Source of the DNA: a virus
Length of the DNA: 30,580 nucleotides
Virus record (IMG/VR): IMGVR_UViG_3300045965_000122
Location: 1 to 30,580 of that record
Direction: 5' to 3' (one strand)
Shown here one piece after another: positions 16,001 to 23,342 of this stretch. The notes under the pieces were generated by a model that was not told the DNA's origin, did no database searches, and was given only the letters and a program-made list of their open reading frames with translations. The translations under genes and the position numbers were made by a program. Every line of letters starts with the position of its first letter. The first letter of the stretch is position 1.

Positions 16001-16748
16001 ACAGGCGGTCGACACCTACAACCAAATGATCGAGAAGGGCTTCCAGCAGAACGAGTCCCTCTCGATGATGCAGGACTTCCTCCGGAATGCGCGCCAGCGC
16101 TACGAGGAGCTCGGCGTCCCGATCGACGAGAACACGCAGCGCCTGCTCGAGATGGCGGAGGCTGCCGGCATCGACACGGAACCCGTCGAGACGATGACGA
16201 GCCAGATGACGGCGCTCAAGGATGGCCTGGGCGAAGTCGTCGGGACCCTCAAGGAAGGGCTCGGCACGCTGATCGAGCTCCTCGGCGGGGATCTGCCGGA
16301 CAAGTGGAAGGAGTCCGTAGACGCCGCGCGCGAGGCGCGCGCGCGGACGACGCCGGAGCTCCAGAAGATCGAGGAGGCCGCCGGCGAGGTGGGCGACGGG
16401 ATCGGCGATGTGACGACGAAGGCCGAGGACCTTGGCGCGACGTTCGCGGAGGCCGACTACAGCAGCGCCCTCGACGACGGGCGCGACGCCGCCGACCGAT
16501 TCCGCGAGGCGCTCGAGGACGTCAACCGGACGATCTCCGGGATGTCCTCGCCGGACTTCTCTCTGCCGACGTCCTCGTCTGACGTGGGCGCAGCGGGGTC
16601 GCCGTTTGCGCAGGCGCGAGACCGCGTGATCGCCGCGCGCATCCCGAGCGCGGTGAGAATCCCCGTCTTCATCGGTCGGCGCCAGATCGCCGAGGCGGTC
16701 TACGAAGACCTCCCCGCCCTCCTGCAGGGCCGCGGTGCGCTGGTGTAG
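13047..16748 (+). CDS. tail tape measure protein
   Basis: The tape measure sets tail length and later helps DNA ejection. This 1233-residue protein is mostly helical with coiled-coil stretches. It has two hydrophobic regions: ASGALSVIAPVIAALGVG near 52-69 and ALSGAMTGGALAGLPGLLVG near 630-650. The N-terminal region (LGVSTTEYQRFKYAVEQTGG, DLLGKGGADLLPAMIAGFKELG) is typical of TP901/lambda-type tape measure cores. At roughly 0.15 nm per residue, a tail of about 180 nm is expected (general rule, not measured). The start overlaps the previous stop. A strong AGGAGG leads into the next gene. Confidence 0.93.
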   Translation: MAEVPVDILIKAREIVKGAFDITQQELRELDGEVEKVGKSSLGMRDGIGAASGALSVIAPVIAALGVGKLAMDFINLGGAVSDGAAKLGVSTTEYQRFKYAVEQTGGSAGNLGTAITTLNKKLAGGDDSTVDALARAGLSFAQIRAMEPGLAFEAVADAVGTIPDPMTRSRVAMDLLGKGGADLLPAMIAGFKELGDKAERTGQVLSENAVEQMDALGDSIDTAIGAGKNLIGLVLVPLAPLLKEVADMASDLGGGLQRLFDGDFKGVYNDLVLWKSGMSDVVREAKEFEDSLEDIDKKLTTVTATMRKGLIGEAGQAPDFNFKELEAAADKLTGTIKKGWEDSERAATAAAAKIKAAQQELTGASALKAATDYAARVKEIGGVSELSVTGIKKVAAAIKEVEDAGKPLPPLLEDLKGEIEGVTFKTREALKPSSEFVGIIQQWGVKLPPATDKTKEFRNELEGLTAKGLIPVTRSFGDLFDQMGKAPSRTEGVTFGAKAIRDSLVPAAKATVDWTGVLGELTGALDNLASSGGPLAGAAGLVADFTSALGIGIGQWKTLGETARTAFSGTLLDAEGNSIEATSQERIAAIVSIGAAVLQTMAQIDAAVAKNRDAGRGQGISVLQGALSGAMTGGALAGLPGLLVGGAAGAVYAAWQSSRSSVSTAVKQIGVDIESMLGLSVSSGLAEKIDADVGRFSAAAEKAFEGAGKRIAGRVETISRRAAEVWNLDALIEEAGGLNELNFDGFIAQFNEAISLMQDGVFTAGEMEDVFRRAFPEMAAFVAGSGELATREWTRFIERAGQLQDKIEEVTTFVLDRAGSLAASVAGMISPLSKEYGGLAEEIAAAREKVNAATDDEAAASAAVAELNALLERQATGVAEVGDDLQRMGVLALAAFNQARQQGGTFLESMRAIGPALTEIRELQENLPGLESQNNAALTYLLYYNQLIETAPELVNAAESINAATVALSQMGALGAEELSALGGQAVDTYNQMIEKGFQQNESLSMMQDFLRNARQRYEELGVPIDENTQRLLEMAEAAGIDTEPVETMTSQMTALKDGLGEVVGTLKEGLGTLIELLGGDLPDKWKESVDAAREARARTTPELQKIEEAAGEVGDGIGDVTTKAEDLGATFAEADYSSALDDGRDAADRFREALEDVNRTISGMSSPDFSLPTSSSDVGAAGSPFAQARDRVIAARIPSAVRIPVFIGRRQIAEAVYEDLPALLQGRGALV

Positions 16749-16756
16749 GAGGCGAG

Positions 16757-17857
16757 ATGTCCACCTTTGTTGACGTCGAATTGATGTTTCCGCGGATGCC
16801 CCCGTTCGACGGTCCGAACGAGCCGGCGTTTGGGGCGGTGGGCACCGCATTAACGAGCACGACCGAGCGCGCCGCGTGGGTCTTTCAAGTCACGAAGTCC
16901 GGGACACTGAAACGATTCCATTTTCGGGTGCAGACTGCGGCCTCTCCCGTGGATGTGCGCGCGAGTTTCCAGACCGTCGGGACGGATGGCTTTCCCAACA
17001 CGACCGAAAGCCAGTATCGGGACGTGTCATCCGGGTCGATTTCCGCAGGGGCCTGGGTCACGCCGGGGATCATGACCGACGATGGCACCGACACCGGGGT
17101 CAAGCGTACCGTTACGGCGGGCGACTGGCTCGGGTGCGTGGTGCGCTGTCTGTCGGCCGGCAGTGTCGCGTTCTCGCGTCCATCGTTAGCGCAGAGCGAG
17201 AGCGGGACGCTCAGCGCTCCCTATTGGGCCTATCACACCGGCGGGTCATGGGCTTCTAAGGAATCACGGTGTGGGGCCATTCTCCTGGAATACGACGATG
17301 GCACCTACGCCGAGCTGGACGCCATTGAGCTCTTCCCGTTCCATGCGTTCACCGGGACGTCATTTGCCAGCAATTCAACGCCGGACGAGCGAGGGATTCT
17401 GTGGACGCCGACGTTTACGTGCAAGGTCAGGGGCGGCTGGTATTACGGGTCAGCGAACAACGTTGTCGACGCGGTGCTCTATGACGGTACGTCGCCGCTC
17501 TGCACCATCAGTATCGACCCTGACACCAATACCAAGGGATCCTCATCCTTCAGACGGTCCGTCATCTTTGATGCCCAGTACACGCTCACGGCAGGCAATC
17601 CCTATCGGCTGATCTTAAAACCGACCAGCACCAGCGCGATCAGTCTAGTCAGCTTCGACGTCGCATCCGCCGGCTATCTCGCCGCGTTCGCCGGCGGGAC
17701 GGCGATCCAGCATACCGAGCGCACCGACGGCGGGTCGTTTTCGCAGACGTCGACCCGCCGTTCATTCATGGGCTTCCACATCAGCGCGATTCAGACCGAT
17801 CCAGGCGGCGGGGCACTGCTCGTCCATCCCGGGATGGCTGGCGGCATGAGGGGCTGA
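16757..17857 (+). CDS. distal tail protein, beta-rich, family unknown
   Basis: The 366-residue protein is predicted to be almost entirely beta strand. It appears to contain two related halves: each has a strand-rich block with aromatic and Gly/Ser-rich turns, for example ERAAWVFQVTKSGTLKRFHFRVQ and DERGILWTPTFTCKVRGGWYYGS. No catalytic motif is visible. The position right after the tape measure is where distal tail and hub proteins lie, so a structural role at the tail tip is likely. ATG 16757 follows AGGAGG with a short four-base spacer. Confidence 0.65.
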   Translation: MSTFVDVELMFPRMPPFDGPNEPAFGAVGTALTSTTERAAWVFQVTKSGTLKRFHFRVQTAASPVDVRASFQTVGTDGFPNTTESQYRDVSSGSISAGAWVTPGIMTDDGTDTGVKRTVTAGDWLGCVVRCLSAGSVAFSRPSLAQSESGTLSAPYWAYHTGGSWASKESRCGAILLEYDDGTYAELDAIELFPFHAFTGTSFASNSTPDERGILWTPTFTCKVRGGWYYGSANNVVDAVLYDGTSPLCTISIDPDTNTKGSSSFRRSVIFDAQYTLTAGNPYRLILKPTSTSAISLVSFDVASAGYLAAFAGGTAIQHTERTDGGSFSQTSTRRSFMGFHISAIQTDPGGGALLVHPGMAGGMRG

Positions 17858-17860
17858 GGC

Positions 17861-18223
17861 ATGAAACGCACGATTCCTCCTGGCACGACGTCGGTCATTC
17901 TCGACGTCTTCATCCAGGACAGCTCGCAGACAGACGGACGAGGGTTGACCGGGCTCGTCCACAACAGCGGGAGCCTGACCGCGTACTACCACCGCGATTC
18001 CGCCTCCGCCGCTGTGGCGATCAGTCTCGTCACGATGACCGTCGGGACCTTCACCTCTGGAGGCTTCAAGGAGATCAGTTCGACGAACCTGCCCGGCTTC
18101 TATCAGATCTGCGTCCCGGACGCGGCGTTCGCCTCCGGCGCGAAGAGCGTCTCGGTGATGTTGAAAGGCGCGACGAACATGGCGCCGTGCGTCTTCGAAG
18201 TGCAGCTCACGACGGCGGTGTAG
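17861..18223 (+). CDS. stand-alone copy of a tail-tip beta domain
   Basis: This 120-residue protein matches the N-terminal domain of the next gene along nearly its whole length. Shared segments are VFIQDSSQTDGRGLTGL, LVTMTVGTFTSGGFKE, YQIC and LKGATNMAP. It is predicted as a beta sandwich. Domains like this are common among phage tail-tip proteins, and I suspect it docks onto the hub or onto a fibre. The start follows the previous stop by three bases, and six bases separate its stop from the next start. Confidence 0.75.
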   Translation: MKRTIPPGTTSVILDVFIQDSSQTDGRGLTGLVHNSGSLTAYYHRDSASAAVAISLVTMTVGTFTSGGFKEISSTNLPGFYQICVPDAAFASGAKSVSVMLKGATNMAPCVFEVQLTTAV

Positions 18224-18228
18224 ACGAC

Positions 18229-19899
18229 ATGGCGAAGTGCGTTGTCCCTCCCGGCGAATCGTCCCGCATCCTCGAGGTGTTCATCCAGGACACGTCGCAG
18301 GCGGACGGGCGCGGGTTGACCGGCCTGGCGCACAACACGTCCGGACTCAGCTGCTACTACCACCGGAACACCGCGGCGGCCGCCGTGGCGGTCACCCTGG
18401 TCACGATGACGGTCGGCACGTTCACAGCGGGCGGCTTCAAGGAAGTCGACGCGACGAACATGCCCGGCGTCTATCAGATCTGCCTGCCGGATGCGGCCTA
18501 CCTCGACGGCGCCCAGGGCGTCGTGTGCCTGCTCAAGGGCGCCGCCAACATGGCGCAGACGCCCTTCGAGATTCAGGTCACGTCCACACAGGACGAGTCG
18601 CCGTTCGACTTCATCATCTGGATCGACGACGTCAACCGGACGTCGTACTGCCACAGCCTGATCTATCGCCGGGTCATCAACGGGATCGGGACGGCCGATT
18701 TCGTCTTCGAGGACATTACAGGCGCAGTCATTCCAGAGGCCGATCAGCTCGTGGAGGTCGAGGTCGGCGGCGTCATCCGATGGTCCGGCACGATCGCCCG
18801 GGTCTCCGGCCTGACCTTCATGGGCCGGGTCGAGGGCATCGTCTGCCAGGTGACGGCGCAGGACTTCAATCAAATCGGCCTCCGGACGCTCGTCAACGGC
18901 ATCCACCCGGCTGGCACACTGAAGGCGCTCCTCGAGGATCTCGTCGGCCCGGGCGGGTGGTTTGCGGAATACGGGATCTCCCTCGATAGCGACCAGGTCG
19001 AGGGGCCAGATCTTCCTGTCCTCACGCTCCCGTGGATGACCGGCGAAGAGGTGCTGGCCTACCTGAGCGAGCTCACAAACTTCGTCCGGCACATCGACGC
19101 CAATCGCGTCCTGGCGATGTGGGAAGTCGGCAGCCGCTCGAGCGGCGTCACGCTCTCGATCGACAACGCGACCTTCAACGACGCCGAGTACGAAGTCACC
19201 CGCTTCGACTACCGCAACACCCAGTACGTGGTGTACGGACCGTCGGAAGTCCTGACCGTCACGGACACCTGGATTGCGGACGGCGCCACGCAGGAATTCC
19301 AGCAGCGCTACAACGTCCAGGCGACGCGACCAGAGACAGTCAACGTCGACGGCGTGGACTTCCCGGTCGGCGTCTTCGGGGTCGACATCATGGAGTGGAC
19401 CTGGCGAGAGAGCGATCACACGCTCGTCCAGGATGGCACGCCGATCGCCAACGGCCTCGTCATCATCGCCGTCTACACGTCCCTGTTCCCGAATTCGGTG
19501 GTGTATCAGGACGCCGGCGAAGTCATCGCTCACGGTCCATGGCTCAAGGTCGATTTCGTGCCGGACATCCTGACCTATGACGAGGCCCTGGCCTACGCGC
19601 AACGGCTGGTGGTCGTGAACCTGCCGCGCCCGCCGATGCCGATGATCAGCACGCTGGTGACCACGATCAGGCCCGGCGACACCGTCGTCGTCGACCTCCC
19701 AGAGATCGGTCTCGACGAAGTCGACTGCTTCGTGCGTGGCACCGAGACACGCGTGATTGAGCAAGGTGGGCAGGTGTATCTCGAGACGACGCTCGACCTG
19801 ATTGGCTCGGACGAGCTGCCCGCCAACAGCGTGCTCGATATGTGGCGGCGGATCATCCTCGGCCGGACGGGAGGGGCGACCGGTGCGACGACGGCATGA
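18229..19899 (+). CDS. tail hub/baseplate-like protein with N-terminal duplicated beta domain
   Basis: Residues 1 to about 118 repeat the domain of the previous gene. The remaining ~435 residues resemble siphophage tail hub (gp27/Tal-like) proteins. They start with DFIIWIDDVNRTSY, then VEVGGVIRWSGTIARVSG, VTAQDFNQIGLRTLVNG, and a hydrophilic middle. Near the C-terminus the conserved-looking IRPGDTVVVDLPEIGLDEVDCFV is followed by TTLDLIGSDELP. Hub proteins form the tail-tip ring that joins tube to fibres. ATG 18229 is chosen because it aligns with the start of the preceding paralogue. This gene ends the tail block and a terminator-like structure follows. No peptidase domain is seen. Confidence 0.75.
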   Translation: MAKCVVPPGESSRILEVFIQDTSQADGRGLTGLAHNTSGLSCYYHRNTAAAAVAVTLVTMTVGTFTAGGFKEVDATNMPGVYQICLPDAAYLDGAQGVVCLLKGAANMAQTPFEIQVTSTQDESPFDFIIWIDDVNRTSYCHSLIYRRVINGIGTADFVFEDITGAVIPEADQLVEVEVGGVIRWSGTIARVSGLTFMGRVEGIVCQVTAQDFNQIGLRTLVNGIHPAGTLKALLEDLVGPGGWFAEYGISLDSDQVEGPDLPVLTLPWMTGEEVLAYLSELTNFVRHIDANRVLAMWEVGSRSSGVTLSIDNATFNDAEYEVTRFDYRNTQYVVYGPSEVLTVTDTWIADGATQEFQQRYNVQATRPETVNVDGVDFPVGVFGVDIMEWTWRESDHTLVQDGTPIANGLVIIAVYTSLFPNSVVYQDAGEVIAHGPWLKVDFVPDILTYDEALAYAQRLVVVNLPRPPMPMISTLVTTIRPGDTVVVDLPEIGLDEVDCFVRGTETRVIEQGGQVYLETTLDLIGSDELPANSVLDMWRRIILGRTGGATGATTA

Positions 19900-20025
19900 C
19901 GAATGACGTCGCCGGTAAAGGAGAGCAGCGAGACACGGTGAACCAACGACGTCGCCCCTGGGCCTGATCAGCCGATCCCGGACGTGGCCCGTCCGGTGGG
20001 GAGACGACAGAGGCCGCACGCGAAC

Positions 20026-20077
20026 AGGCCGCGCGTTGATTCGTCGCTACACCGCGACGTGTCAGCCGCGGCTTTTT
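20026..20077 (+). terminator. two-tier terminator-like structure after the hub gene
   Basis: The outer stem GCCGCG (20028-20033) pairs with CGCGGC (20067-20072). Within it CGTCGC (20042-20047) pairs with GCGACG (20054-20059). TTTTT follows at 20073-20077. This would end transcription of the tail block before the lysis genes. The long loops make the prediction moderate. Confidence 0.6.
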
Positions 20078-20128
20078 CGTTGTGCGGTCCAGTGACCGAA
20101 CCCGTGGTTGGGACCAATGGACAACAGC

Positions 20129-20446
20129 ATGACAGGTCAATCGAACGGAGGAACGACGTTACTCAAAGCGTGGGCCTCCGCGATCGGCATCGTTGGCATT
20201 CCCGGCGCGATTGCCATCTTCCTCGTGTACGTCGGCGCGTCCGAGATCCCTAAACTGACGCGAGGCGTCGAGCAGGCGATCAACGAATCACGGCAGACGC
20301 GCGCGATCCTGGAGCATCAGATCCAGCAGACCCAGCGCCTGATCGAGATTGCGCAGCGCACGTGCGCATCGGTGTCGGTGCTCGCGAAGACCGAAGAGGC
20401 CCGTGAACTGGCCCGAGAGAATTGTTATGGACTCCGAAATCGGTAA
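20129..20446 (+). CDS. small membrane protein, spanin- or holin-like
   Basis: The 105-residue protein has a polar N-terminus, one hydrophobic segment (AIGIVGIPGAIAIFLVYVG, about residues 17-35), and a long Gln/Arg/Glu helix likely to form a coiled coil (QAINESRQTRAILEHQIQQTQRL). One membrane anchor with a coiled-coil tail fits inner-membrane spanin subunits or lysis accessory proteins. Start choice is uncertain: ATG 20129 or ATG 20117, and no clear ribosome site is visible. The gene follows a terminator-like structure and overlaps the next gene, which has the same plan. Confidence 0.6.
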   Translation: MTGQSNGGTTLLKAWASAIGIVGIPGAIAIFLVYVGASEIPKLTRGVEQAINESRQTRAILEHQIQQTQRLIEIAQRTCASVSVLAKTEEARELARENCYGLRNR

Positions 20447-20798
20447 GCCGAAGCGGCGGGTCATCTGGTGGTACGGGCTCTGTTATGGGCTGCTGATCAT
20501 CGGCGCCGTGGCGGTCGTGTTCCACATCCGCGCCGCCCGCGATCTGGGCCTTGAGCTGACGCGCCTGCAGGTGCAGGTCACGGGGCTGGCCGATCGGAAT
20601 GACTTACTGCAGCGTGAGGCTCAGGAACGCCTGACTGTGATCGAGCGGACGCTGTTCGGCGACGTGGTCGCGAAACTCGACAAGCCTGGCGGCGCCGCGC
20701 CCCAGGCTCGGGTTGAGCTGTGGCAACTGAACCGGGACCGCGATCTGCGGGACCGCCTCGCGCGGCTCGAGCAGTGGCGGCTGAGGACGGAGCGATGA
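20427..20798 (+). CDS. single-span membrane protein with coiled coil (inner-membrane spanin-like)
   Basis: The 123-residue protein starts with a short basic segment (KPKRR), then one membrane span (VIWWYGLCYGLLIIGAVAVVF). It continues as a charged coiled coil with heptad-like LxxLxxxVxxL spacing. Rz-type inner-membrane spanins have this topology (N-in anchor, periplasmic coiled coil). It overlaps the previous gene by 20 bases and the next by four (ATGA). A partner lipoprotein exists at 24749, though far downstream. Function is inferred from topology and from the endolysin nearby. Confidence 0.6.
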   Translation: MDSEIGKPKRRVIWWYGLCYGLLIIGAVAVVFHIRAARDLGLELTRLQVQVTGLADRNDLLQREAQERLTVIERTLFGDVVAKLDKPGGAAPQARVELWQLNRDRDLRDRLARLEQWRLRTER

Positions 20799-21010
20799 CG
20801 CGGCATCATCTCGCGCCACTCCATGAACGCATCCTGGCCGTGCTGCACGCCGGCGAGTGCGACACGACGGCGTTGCGTCACAGGCTGCAATCCACCCAGG
20901 TGGCGCGTGCTCTGAAGCAGCTGGAGGCTGCTGGGATGGTGCGCCGCGTCCAGCGCCATGCCTTTGCCACGCCGAGCGTCTGGGCACTGGTGCCTCGGAG
21001 TGACGCCTGA
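20795..21010 (+). CDS. small winged-helix DNA-binding-like protein
   Basis: The 71-residue protein has the winged-helix order: a first helix (LHERILAVLHAG), ECDTTALRHRL, a recognition-type helix STQVARALKQLEAAGMV, then a wing (RRVQRHAFATPSVWALV). The phrase ALKQLEAAGMVRRV is characteristic of MarR/ArsR-like winged helices. It joins its neighbours by four-base and one-base overlaps, so it is translated with the lysis genes. It may sense and regulate late or lysis expression, but no operator is identified. Confidence 0.7.
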   Translation: MTRHHLAPLHERILAVLHAGECDTTALRHRLQSTQVARALKQLEAAGMVRRVQRHAFATPSVWALVPRSDA

Positions 21011-21504
21011 TGCTGCGCGACGCCTGCATCCGCTACGGCCCGTCGATTGTCGGCCTGACCCATGAGGGGCTGGCGGTGGACGGCGCGCGGCTGCTCTGGG
21101 CGATCAGCGGCTGCGAGTCGGCGTTCGGGAAACAGCGCGAGTTCGTGCGGGCCGAGCCGGCGTACCAGCCCGGGGGGCGCTACTTCGCTGCGCCGCACCT
21201 GACGACGCTGTATCGGCGCTGGGGCGTGTTGGCCTCGAGCTCGTTCGGCAGCTTCCAGCTGCTCTATGTGACGGCGACCGAGCTCGGGTTCACGAGCCAT
21301 CCGATCGCGCTGCAGGACGACATGATCTGCGCGCAGTGGGCGACGGATTTGATCCGGCGTCGGTTCGTGCAGACGCAAGGCGCGAAGACGCTGCGCGATG
21401 TGCTCGATGCCTACAACTCTGGCGCGGCGAAGGATGGCATCGTGCCGGCCGCCTACATCGCGAAGGGGATCGGGTTCTACGACGCGGGGTTGCCTGATGC
21501 CTGA
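21010..21504 (+). CDS. endolysin, lytic transglycosylase/lysozyme-like
   Basis: This 164-residue protein has the lysozyme-like transglycosylase pattern: a catalytic-type Glu36 in AISGCESAFG, the SFGSFQLL segment at about 78-85, and YNSG at 135-138. SLT-type enzymes cleave the glycan backbone of peptidoglycan at the MurNAc-GlcNAc bond. No signal peptide is seen, so release to the cell wall probably requires a holin. Its start shares one base with the previous stop. Neighbouring membrane proteins form a plausible lysis cassette. Confidence 0.85.
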   Translation: MLRDACIRYGPSIVGLTHEGLAVDGARLLWAISGCESAFGKQREFVRAEPAYQPGGRYFAAPHLTTLYRRWGVLASSSFGSFQLLYVTATELGFTSHPIALQDDMICAQWATDLIRRRFVQTQGAKTLRDVLDAYNSGAAKDGIVPAAYIAKGIGFYDAGLPDA

Positions 21505-21607
21505 GCCGCGTTGCCAGCACTGCGGAGAGACTCGGCTCATTGAGGCGACGACCACGCCAGGCATCTGGTTCTGCTCGTGCTGCGGGAAGACGTTCCGTCA
21601 TGGCTGA
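21497..21607 (+). CDS. 36-residue zinc-ribbon mini-protein
   Basis: This small protein is almost only a zinc ribbon: CQHC (residues 6-9), about 16 residues, then CSCC near 27-30, followed by GKTFRHG. Four cysteines in two CxxC pairs are consistent with one zinc ion. It overlaps the endolysin end and the following gene's start by eight bases each, so its coding status is supported by tight packing as well as by the motif. Its role is unknown. Confidence 0.65.
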   Translation: MPEPRCQHCGETRLIEATTTPGIWFCSCCGKTFRHG

Positions 21608-23342
21608 GTCCACCATTCCCGGCAGCGGCGAATACGCGGACCTCGCGCGACTTCCGGATGGCCGGATCGTGCTCTGCACGGAGAACGCCTCGCGGGATGC
21701 CATCGACGTCTACGCCGACGCCTACGGCCAGACGCTCATCGCGCTGCTCCCGGGCGCGTTCGCGGGCGACCGCATCTACGCGCTGTACCCGCGCCTAGCG
21801 TGTAACCACATCGGCCAGATTGCGGTGGCCTACCAGAAAGGTCCGTCGATTGCGCTGGCGTTGCTCGGCGTCAGGGACATCGTGCTCGATCCCTTCCATG
21901 AGCCCTTCGGCTCGGAGATGTGCTGCGTCGCTTGGATCGGCACGCGCTGGCGGCTCGCCTACGTGGCGCGAATGACCGGTCAGATTCGGCTGATCACGCG
22001 GGATTACGACAACCTGAGCGGCGAAGAGATCGGCGTGTCGAGCACACCGACCGACACGACGCAGGGGATTAGCCGCATCGATCCTGACGGCACCGTCATC
22101 ACGATCGACCAGGACTTCCTGTGGCCGCAGTTCCCGAACCTGTCGCGGCCCTACGCCTCGGGCCGGCTCACCGTCGGGCAGGGCAACGACGAGCCGGCCA
22201 GGTGTCTCGGCTACCTAGACGCCGACACCGTGCAGCCGTACCGCGTCTTTGACGGCCTGGCGTTCCGCCCACGGTGCGCCCCGATTGCGAGTGGGTGGAC
22301 GGTCATCGCCGCCGGGGACCGCGTCGGCATCCGCGTCGTGGACGTGCCGCCGTTGGTGGCCGACGTCGTCATCCCGCCTCCCGCGCCCGAGTCGCTGCCC
22401 GTCGGCACCGTCATCGAGGACACGCTGCCATACATCGTCAGCACGCGCTGGCCGCGCACAGCCGACGACGGCGGCACGATGGACTGCGTGCCCGTGGACG
22501 GCCAGGACGCCGTCACCTGGGTCAAGTTCGCCAGTCCGTCGTTCTGTGAGTGGTGGCGGTGGGACGAGGAGTTCATCTATCACCACGAGGACCGCAGTGA
22601 CGGCCTCGACCAGCCGTATCACTTCGAGAAAGACCAGTGGATGCGGCGGCGCTGGGCGGTCGGCGAGGCCATCGACAGCCGCGTCGACAACTGGCTCTGG
22701 CGCACCTCTGACGAGGGCGATAACTGGTTCTCGCGGCCATGGGCCATGGTCATGCGCCTGGTCGGCGCGTTCGACGCCTACCCGTGCGGCGGCGACATCG
22801 GTGACGCGCCCTGCATCGTCGTCGAGTACGACCCCACCTACACCCTGGAACCGCGCCGCGGCGGTGTAGAGCGGTTCTGGTTCGCTGAAGGTTGGGGCTG
22901 GTGGCGCTGGCAGTCGGCGCCATTCGGCACCGTGTTCGACTTCTCGACTGACCCGACGACGGCCACCCTGACCGATGCCAAGTTTCACAGGCTCGGCGGC
23001 CAGCGCGTCACGCCCATCAATCCCGTGCGCCAGTGGCCATCAGACGTGCCACCCGTTGACCCTCCGGAGGAAGAACCCGTGAAACCTCAAGACCAATTTG
23101 CGCGAGAGTTCCGCGACACCAACGACTTTTACAAGGCGCCTGACGGCCTGCAGCGGCCAGGCGGCATGGTGTTGAACGGCGAGTGTGACGTCGAGGCCAT
23201 GCAGCAATGGGGCTATCAGTTGCTCGGCAACAACCACTCGGTCAACTGGGTGAAGAACCAGATCGTCCGGTCGGATGAGTGGGCGCAGAAACATCCAGGC
23301 GAGGCACCACCGACTTTCCCGGAGGGGGCGGGGGACCAGTAG
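21600..23342 (+). CDS. large fibre-like protein with a beta-rich body
   Basis: The 580-residue protein is rich in Trp, Asp, Gly and Tyr and appears to consist mainly of beta blades or strands. Examples are IALALLGVRDIVLDPFHEPFG and WRLAYVARMTGQIRLITRDY in the first half, and a Trp-rich second half (EWWRWDEEFIYHHED, GWGWWRWQS). It could be a propeller followed by a carbohydrate-binding-type module, as in receptor-binding proteins. A Pro/Glu-rich linker (about 484-492) leads to a separate C-terminal ~87-residue helical segment. It ends within a G5-C-G5 run, and the next gene continues in the -1 frame. Function is inferred only. Confidence 0.65.
   Translation: MAESTIPGSGEYADLARLPDGRIVLCTENASRDAIDVYADAYGQTLIALLPGAFAGDRIYALYPRLACNHIGQIAVAYQKGPSIALALLGVRDIVLDPFHEPFGSEMCCVAWIGTRWRLAYVARMTGQIRLITRDYDNLSGEEIGVSSTPTDTTQGISRIDPDGTVITIDQDFLWPQFPNLSRPYASGRLTVGQGNDEPARCLGYLDADTVQPYRVFDGLAFRPRCAPIASGWTVIAAGDRVGIRVVDVPPLVADVVIPPPAPESLPVGTVIEDTLPYIVSTRWPRTADDGGTMDCVPVDGQDAVTWVKFASPSFCEWWRWDEEFIYHHEDRSDGLDQPYHFEKDQWMRRRWAVGEAIDSRVDNWLWRTSDEGDNWFSRPWAMVMRLVGAFDAYPCGGDIGDAPCIVVEYDPTYTLEPRRGGVERFWFAEGWGWWRWQSAPFGTVFDFSTDPTTATLTDAKFHRLGGQRVTPINPVRQWPSDVPPVDPPEEEPVKPQDQFAREFRDTNDFYKAPDGLQRPGGMVLNGECDVEAMQQWGYQLLGNNHSVNWVKNQIVRSDEWAQKHPGEAPPTFPEGAGDQ
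23066..23081 (+). promoter_or_regulatory. possible internal ribosome site and in-frame GTG start
   Basis: GGAGG (23066-23070) stands eight bases before GTG 23079, in frame with the 21600 gene. Translation here would make the separate 87-residue C-terminal segment (starting KPQDQFAREFR) alone. The strong spacing and the domain boundary make this possible, but it is not proven. Confidence 0.35.

Noticed and set aside
13047-16748. Peptidoglycan hydrolase domain within the tape measure
   Set aside because: No catalytic lysozyme or peptidase motif seen on reading through the protein.
19904-19970. Tiny reading frames of 9-12 codons with AAGGAG nearby
   Set aside because: Too short to support as genes. 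They may be chance in a gap between operons.
18103-20019. 638-residue antisense ORF opposite the hub gene
   Set aside because: Composition is typical of a mirror frame (Asp/Arg/Val/His-rich) with no domain. The + strand hub gene explains the region.
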